Assembly (NCBI GenBank): GCA_964200185.2
Contig: CAXNAD020000213.1
Location: forward strand, 1-24,390
Direction of reading: 5' to 3'
From: Choristocarpus tenellus KU-1152
Lineage: Eukaryota; Phaeophyceae
Length of the DNA stretch: 24,390 nucleotides
Shown here: one piece after another, positions 10,301 to 19,300 of the stretch
Layout of the letters: each line of letters opens with the position of its first letter
Position numbering within the stretch: position 1 is the stretch's first letter
Position numbers and translations under genes: made by a program
The notes under the pieces: model-generated
Databases searched by the model: none
What the model was told of the DNA's origin: nothing
The model's input: the letters and a program-made list of their open reading frames with translations, nothing else

Positions 10301-13300
10301 AGCAGTGGCAAAGAGTCTGGCATTGGGGGTGTATATGATGGGGAGGAAACTGATTTAGGTGAATTTGTTCTTGTCAGGGGGAACACAAGGGATATAGCCC
10401 ACACTCAACAAATACGAGTATGTCAGGGTGGTTAACACTAACTGCAGAATCGCTGAGGAGCTTTATCTGGTGTTGTTGTGGGAGTGTGTGGCTTCAACGT
10501 CACCAAATAATCTACTTAACCTTGCATTTCCCTGAAGACCAGCTTGATGAGGTGGTAGCAGCAACAAACACTAGGATGAGGCCCGGTAGGTATCATGCAA
10601 GTGCCGCTGACACCCAGCATATGTTAAGTGGCCTGGTTGGGATGATGGTTGTTTCAAGCATGGATGGGGAGCAGACAGGTTACTGGGTAAAAGGGAAGAC
10701 TGCACATGGGTTATGGACAGGTCCTGACTTTGGTTGTTTCAAGACTTATTCCCACTTCAGGAACCTCCTCTCGGCATTTGCATTGAATGCTGATACTATA
10801 GGGGATGGAGATGGTGGGCATAGATACCTGGGGGGTCAAGATAAGTGGTCAGAGGTGTTGGGCTTTGTTGTTGCTCTGGAGGAGGCATGGCAGCCAAAGC
10901 CCTGGTCCCACAGGTTATTTGCCACAATATTGGGCATGATTGAGACCAATGTGTTTCTGGGTAGGGACAGATGGGAGGTGGATAATACGTCACACTAGAC
11001 TTAAATGGAGAGTGTTTCATCTTTGTTGCTCATATGGGAGGATGGAGCCAACAGAACCAACAGCAATGCTGAGGTGTGACTGCAGCTAGGACTGGGGACC
11101 TTTGGGTTGGGAACAAGAAATGGGGACTGTTGAAGTGTTGTGTAATGTGTGTAGGGTTAGCCTGTTTTTTTTTGTGCAACCTCCTCTGATGGGATGAGAA
11201 CCATTGCTATCTGCAAGTTGTCACTAGAAGGCAGTGCAGGTCAATTGTGCAGTCTGGTAGGTGCAGGATGTCTTCTGGTATGTGTGTGAATGTTTGTCAG
11301 AAGGTCATGGCTTGGTTGGGGAGGCTTGGGAATGCATTTCCTCTGCAACTTAGCCTGCTATTTTTGGGGTGGTTTTCGTGTCAGATCAGGTACTTGCTGG
11401 GGCAGTAGATGGCAGTGCAACAAATCAATTAGTCATTTTTTGCGCCATGTCTTTTTGCTTATGGATGATTGTCTCAGTCAAGACTGGAGGGATATTACCC
11501 TTCAAATTTGGGTTCCCAGATTGTTTTGAAAGTGGGATTATAATTTGTCAAGGTGTAGTAGGGTGTGGGCCAGACAGTAAAATATGTATACCGAATCACT
11601 ATCCTTTAGTGGGCGGAGGATATCATTTGGGATGTATTTTATGTGCCTGTGAAGAGAGCATGGCCTGGGGAGTCTTGGGCATAGATTTCTGGGCCTCCAA
11701 CACCATGCACTTTTTGTGTAACATCTGTAATGCAAGGGTGCGGCGCTTTTGCTTGACCTTGTGCTTATTTGGAAGGAGGTTGCTGTGGAACTTTCGGTCT
11801 CAACTCAAATAAATGATACAGGAACATCTACAGAGGTACACACCATAAGGCCCAACTTGTTTTTTCATTCAACTGTTCAGCTCTAAATATTTCTGGGATG
11901 TAATAATCTTTGTATTCAGCATTTTTTCAAAACATTGCTTACAATTGTATGTAAAACAGGATCATATTTGCATATTGTTGAACATAAGAGCATGCATTGA
12001 AGCCAATTGGTAGAAGCAACATGTGCGCGTGTAAAAAGATCCCAGTCGCAAGTATTGGTCGTTGAAATCAAGAACAAGGGCAAGTGAAAACTTTGAGAAG
12101 CTCTTGAGTACTCCTCTTCCGAAGCATTCATCTATTGAAGATGCACATTTGTTCGTTATCATTTCAGGATGGAGTCACTTAATTCAAGCATCCAATCATG
12201 CTAATAATCATTATGGTATTTTTCATTGCTGGGGCAATGCGATTTTCGTGTACTTGAACTGAGTTAGGAGGTTGGTGCAAACCTGTATCGACCAGCTCAG
12301 AGAGAGCCTTTCCTGTGTCCTTAGTTCGCAGGCATGTTGTATGGTGTGGGAAATCCATCCCTTGTTGAACAAACTGAACCACTGAAGGAGACCATGTCTA
12401 AGATCCAGATTGGGTGATTTGTGAAGGTATGCAGGGTAAAATTCATCAAGGCCTCCAAAGGTAAAGACCTGGAATTGGATAGTGACCGTTCAGACCCCTA
12501 AAGTTTGGAATGAGGACTGGACTGGAAGTGGAAAGTGGACTGCACTGTGGATGGTGTGATCATTGACAAGGGTGACATATCAAGATTAATGACAATTGTG
12601 TCACCTGAAGATTCAGAATTTCACTGGAGGAGAAGTTGAGCAAAGATGAGGATGATGAGTTTGGTTGGAGGGAGATTCAGAAAATGGGAGAGATGAAGAT
12701 TTCAGTGAGAATGTGCCAGAAGAGGTTGGCAACAGTTAGAAGGATGGATCTGGAGAAACTGGATCATATACCTAGTCAATAGAGGGAGGTTCAGAAAATG
12801 GGAGATATGGAGATTCCAGTGAGAATGTGGCAGAAGAGGTTGGCAACAGTCAGAAGGATGGATCTGGAGAAACTGGATCATATACTTAGTCAATAGATGG
12901 GGAGGTTGAAGATGTGGATCATTTCATTCTCATCCAAGGGTTTAAGAAGAAGAGCCTACCTCAGACGTATGAAAATGTCCAAGTGGTAATAGCAGATCTA
13001 AGGACTATTGACAATTGTCAATAGAGCTGATGCTGTTGCAGTGGTGTTCATGAGGGTCAACTTTTGGAACCCATTAACTATTTGGACTCAATTTTCCCTG
13101 AAGGTCAGATCAAGGTCATGGTAGAGGCAACAAATGCTTGTACGCAACAGGGTAGGGGTTGAACATGTGCCACTGTCATCCTGTGTATGTTGGTTGCCGT
13201 GTTGGCTATTGCACACGTTGATTGTGTATGGAACACGGTTGAGTTATTGGGCAATAGGGAGGTGTATCAAGAATACACAGATGGGGACTGACTTGGTCAA

Positions 13301-16300
13301 TACATCACGTATGACTGCTTCATGGCCATCCTCTCAGCATTCCTATTGGCTACCAGTGGAGGCCTTGAGGGTGAAGAAAGGTGGGAAGAAGTGGTATCGT
13401 TCCTCCTTACGTGGAATCACAATTACCATGCTGTGTGAGACTGTTGATGGGTTAGTATTGTCAAGCTGGTGATTGGGTGACAATGTGGGGTGATCTGAGA
13501 TATCTTCCGTTTGAAGATCGCAGGAAGCCTAAGAGAACCGGGGCAGAGATCAAAGTGTTACTTGTGGAAATGGTGAAGGCTAAAGATGCTGAGGCTGCTA
13601 AGCCCTTTTGTAGCCATTTCCAGCCTCAGCTTGCATAAGCTGCGTCCCCTTAATCTCCAATGGGGTTCTACCATATTAGTGGAGATTCTGCATTTGCTTC
13701 TGTACAATCTACAGTTATCCTGAGGGCGAAGTACGGCATGTGCTTTTGGGCATAGTGAAGATGGTACACATGCATCAGCCCAAATGTGTGCCATGCTGAA
13801 GTGCTTGCTCTGTGTGTGGGAAAGGGTCGACTTTTACTGTGCAATTTGGTCTGTTAGAGTTAGATCTGCTATGGTGTGTGTATCAATGATCGGGAGTAGG
13901 TGCATACCTGTTCACTATGCACCCGACCAGGGCTAGGAAGTCTTTACGGATAAGTGTAAGTGCCTGTTCAAGGTGCACGAGTTTTGGAGGCTTGGGTATA
14001 CATTTTATTGCAGTTTTTCTGTATGACCTGGTATGGTTGTTCGGTGATTTTCAAATATGACCAGGAATTACTGGGTTGGTGGCAGTGCCTAGTTAACCAA
14101 TATGTTTAAAAAACAAACAAACTTATCCTTTAGGTTGCATAGGATTGTCCATCCCAATAGTGTATCACACAGAAACCTTGAACTGGATTTCTAGGCCATT
14201 TTAAGTTTGAGGCTTGAGTTTTTTATGACGATGCTGTCCATGGTTGAGTGTACCCAATGCAGACATGGAAGGTGTACAGCAGCCCCTTTTTTTTAATGTC
14301 TCATGGGATGTATTGATTGTGTAGAGATTCCTGGACCTTCTGAAACTAAGTTGTCTGGTCAACATGGGACTGTTAGGATATGACTTCAAAAAGGTTGTGA
14401 AGGAACCTTAAGTCAGTGTGACAATACTTTACCACACCATTTTCTGCTTTGGTCCAGTCAGCACACTTTTACAGTTGTGTGTGGGCAATCTCTCCTCAAA
14501 ATTAAAAACATTTAGGTGAAGCAAGGACCATCTTAACGGCCTCGACCAGGCAACTCCAATTTAGGCTTGTTTGACTTCAGAAAAGAGCCCCCCCTCTATG
14601 CCGTCTTACTCAAATTGAGATGAAGCTGTACTGATTGGAAAGAACCAAGATCCAGCCTTACAATGATATTCTGGGCAATATGTGTGGCATCATATCTATC
14701 TTCAGGAATGTGTTGATAACCCAAACTTCCAGAGTGCAAGTTTTGTGGATCGTGATTGCTAAAGGATTTGAGGTTTTACAACCTCGTGCCTTTTTTTGTC
14801 GAGAACAAGAATTTTCCAAAGAAAATGGAAAGCAGCAGTATCTAGAATTCCATCTTTACAAAACCAATCTCTAAAGTGAGATTGACAGTCTAGCTTTTCA
14901 TATTGAAAGCTACCATAATGACTTCCATATGTGCAGCAGGTTTAATTGAGATATTCTTGACCATTTTTTTGAGAAAAAATGAAGTGGCATTTGCCTCATC
15001 AATGAGTTCCGTTTGAATCTGTGCTCAAAACCATTTTTTTAAGAGTTGTCCTGATAAAAAGCTACCAATGGTTGATTGTTCATGCTGGAATTGATATTTT
15101 TTGTTCCAAAGAAATTATTGTTCAGCTTTGAGCTGCTTTCTGATGATACTTTTGTCAAAATGTTGCTAATGTCACCATTTTCTCATACAAACTTGGCATG
15201 TGGAGTTTAGTTGGGAATTATATTGCTTGAATCATGGAAAAGCTGAAAATTTCTGATTGTCATGGACTTCGGCAGTCAAAGAGGTGCTATATTTTGGCAG
15301 TTCATCCAGCACCACCCTTGCATACGATGGCTACTACACGTAATCAGCTTATTCCGAAGAACAAGAAATTTATGTCCAACCCTGGTCAGTCAATTGCAAG
15401 CACAGTCCTGTAGGCGTACACGTTGATGATATATCGTACAGTGAGCATAAAGAGGCTGAATTGTCCATGACAGAGTCACTCTTATTTCTTTTTCTGTTGT
15501 ACATCTTATTGTGCATGGATGCATGGACTGTTTAAAGCTGTATAGTTGCTGTAATATATTTTCTTGTGGTCTTACAGACTTTTGAACTGATCAGTCTCTT
15601 CCTTTCATTGGCCTGTTCATACTTCTTATGGTAAACATGATGTGTTTTTTTTGGATCCAGAGATGGATCCAAGGATGTGGTCACGCAATATGCTGGCGAG
15701 TCCTATATTTTTCAGTGTGAATTGTCCAGGACTGTGGATCCATTGATATATATATATTTGCAATGATGCTAGGTGACCCTTTGTATGATGAGTACCAGCT
15801 AAAATGCAGTTATAGGATTGGATTCCTCAACTACTCAGATGTCTCACTTTCTTTGAAGGTATTGTTGTATGGATGCCAAAGATCGTCCTTCGTATCTTCA
15901 CACATTGTGTATAGAGAAGTGTACTAAATGCAGTTCCTGGAGAAGAATGCAAACATATTAAGGGGAGGGTAAGATGTCTTTGTCATTTCTTTAACATAAA
16001 AATAATGGAACAGCCTGGTGGAGGAGATATCACTGTTACTATTCAGAGAATAGGTTGCTTTAATCTCTCATTGTTTTCCCACTTCACAGGCAATTATGAC
16101 ATTGAAAGGCATGCGAAAAGCGGATCAGCAAGTTGTTCTGGACACAATTGGAATGGACCGTGGTTCGAGCACTACATCTGTTGAAGCATCAGCTCATTCG
16201 GTGGCAATCCAGTCCCAGACTCCTCTGACACCACCGCCTCAGATCACCAGACTTTCTGCAAATATGCCCAAGTTTGAGACCAACACAAGGTGCGAGCTCT

Positions 16301-19300
16301 TGAGAAGATTGTCTTTTCGAGCTGTGAAAGATCCTACTTAATTACCACAATCCTACTTCAGCTGTCAATACTCATTGGAGCAATCCAACATGTCAAGCAT
16401 AGAATTAGTGGATGTGACTGATGAGTTGGAGTTCTGCAATTCCCTAGACCCCTTTCAGCAGTCAGAGTACATGTTTCTTTTTGGATGTGGGGATAATTAC
16501 CCCACTTCCTATGCTGTGTTGTTAGGGTGTATTTCTGTGTTACTAAGTACTGAGTAATTAGTATCAGATTTCTGTCCCAATGTGTAAAACCCCAAATGTG
16601 ATACATATATATATATATATATATACACATGTAATTATGTACACGGATAGAGCTCGTTTCATTGCATACCTGTAATCACGACTTTTAGTGGAAGGAAGGA
16701 CACTGTGTGTCAAATACTTTGTTGCTAAAACCATTGCAAAGTTCAAATTGCAACACCTTCCAACCCATTTCTACTAGAAAGCTATGGTTGAATACTAGGA
16801 ATGAGTAAGGATCACTTGATAAAGAGATTCGATCTTAAATTTTTCTGTTTAAAATTTTGACATTTCAATGCATGAAGTGGGATGTACGCATCAAAATGTC
16901 CTATAATCCTATATTGGTATATAATATACACGTGTATGTTGGTATAGTTTACACGAGAGAGTTCGTGGACTGGTAAAGAGGTTGATATTGCTTTGGTACT
17001 GTCTATGTTATTTGTAGTATGTATTACAGTTTGGTAGACCTGTTAGTTGCTGTGTTTCTGTGAACTGATGTGAGTTGTGTGTGAAGTTTGAGTTGCTGTT
17101 TGTGAGAGATGAGGTGTGCTTGTGCATCACCAGACAGAAGTGGTGGAGACAAGGTTTGAAGTCAGACTTTAATGTTTGTGAGGTTGGTAACTTGATATCT
17201 TTGAAATGCTGGGTAACCTTACGTGACATTATGCACGGATATTATTTGCTGCAAATGGGAATAGTGAGAATATGCACAATTTATATTCATAAAAGTCTAC
17301 AGGCAAAAGGCCCTTAAGGTTGTCTTAACTACTGGTTCTTGATCTTCTTCCTCAGTCTTGTACAACCCCAGACTGACTGTTGTCCAAACCTCGATTATTT
17401 CCCCCCAAAAAATCAAAGGAACCATAACAGTCTGAAATCTTCTTTGGATTTTTTGGTTCAAAAATTCCCAAGTCAAACCAATAAATGACTGTGACATCAG
17501 GATAAACCAATGTTATAAAACTAGCTTTAATCATAACTCCAAAAATGAGAGAATTCAGTACCAAAGGGATTTGAAGCAATGGTCTCTCCATCTCCAAAGG
17601 CCAGTAATTTTTTGCCTTGGTGACTCTACAGTGGTACCATTAGCTTCGCCCTCTGGGGTTATCCTTTCATAACGTTTGATGTAGATATTGGATTAAAAAA
17701 AAGAAGCATATTCGTGATGCCCGTCACAAGGCCCTTCAGAGTATGGACTTCATTTTTTTGCCATTTTTTTCTTTTTTTGAAGAAAGAGCAGTCATATTGG
17801 GGCTTGAACCCTGTATTGTAGGTCACCAAGAGTGGCAACAGATGCACTATTATTTGATTAAAGTATAGGGTTTAGGCACGAAGAAAGCCTCCCCACCCTT
17901 TGTCCTGTGTGTTTGTGCACCCACTCTTTGACCTCGGCAAGGGTGACCTCGTCGAGGCCCAGGACGAAACGCCTCTTGTAGCGCCCTTGCTCCGACACCT
18001 TGATGTGGCCCTTAGTTAGGAAGTCTCTTTCCTATTTACTCACAGTTTCCAACCCGACCATCGCATATCCTGCAGCCATCTTGAGCGCTGTTTGACGGTC
18101 TTTCCTGTTGTTAATACACACGTACAGAATTTGCAGTGTTAGAGCCTTTACTATCACATTTCCTCGCTGAGCGCCGGAAATGGGTGTTGTCTGTGTTTCC
18201 TGGGCGGGTGATATTTTATCAAGGTGCAAGGGTGAGGGAGGACAGGCTTGAGTTGATTGAAAATTGTGTTGACTTCTCGAATCAACTTTATACATCCAAC
18301 CCCAAGTCCAGGAACCAAAGTGAATGTACAGCATCTTGCAAGAAGTGGGAGACATCAAATCATCGGCGTGCGAATAGTCTCAATCTCACCTCCTCTTCTT
18401 CCCTGGCGTCCTCATTGATGGCTACCTCCACCTGCTTCATGAACTCTTCTAAGTAATGGATTTGATGGTACCGAAGAGTCTCCACAGCTGCCTTTGTTAC
18501 CATCGCTTTCTCCTCCGCCTTGCGAGCCTTTTCGATCTTCTTTCAGGCGTCAGAGTCCTTGCAGTCCAACCCTAACACCTTCTTTCTTGCTTCCTTAAGC
18601 CACTCCGGCTCGCATAGCTTCTAAACAGCCAGGGCCTGCTGCAACTGTCGACTACTAAGATATTCTACACCCGGGTTTTCGCTTAGGCGTTTCCTGAGTG
18701 CAGTGGCACTCAGTTGCACTGCTCTCTTCCCCAACCTTCCCTTCGGGCGGCCACCCCGGTTCTCCCTTCGCCCGCCGCGACAAGGCTTCCCCACAGACTT
18801 TGTCACTATACCACCTGGTCATGGACTTGCCGTTCTCTTCCTGCTTTCCCGAAGCGGCAGAGACTGCAGGCAAATGCTTTCAATGCATCTTCTCTCAGCG
18901 TCAGTGTTGCGACCTCGTGGTCCATTTCGTGATTTGATCATGCTGCTGCGCCACAGTACAGGCACTTTATCGTCACCTAACATCGCAATGAGTATCACAC
19001 AGTACTTGCTTTTCCGTCATCTCTTGACAGAGAAGGTGCCAAGGGTAGATCCAGGGTGCAGAGTGGCCTTGGTGTCTCTCCCTGTCTCACTGTTGTGGTT
19101 CATGTTGCTGTGTGGGTCACGTGTGTGTGTGCTCACAGAAAGTCTGCAAAAGGCGTTTAAAAGATGTTCGCAATTTTTATTTTATTTTTTTATTTTTTTA
19201 TTTTTTTCAGTATCGCCGCATGCACCAAACTTGGGCAGCAACCTACCCCCCCATCAGTTTTTTGCGGGGAGTTCAGCCAACCACTTCATTTTTGTATGTT

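Larger units (their letters stand above)
9653..16089 (+). other. VPS53 intron 9 (6437 bases)
   Basis: It begins CAG|gtgtgt at 9652/9653 and ends ttcacag|GC at 16089/16090. Removing it joins the exon 9 and exon 10 frames in phase 0, giving a continuous VPS53 match. It is several times longer than introns 1-8 and carries the piggyBac-like relics on the same strand as VPS53. Confidence 0.85.
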
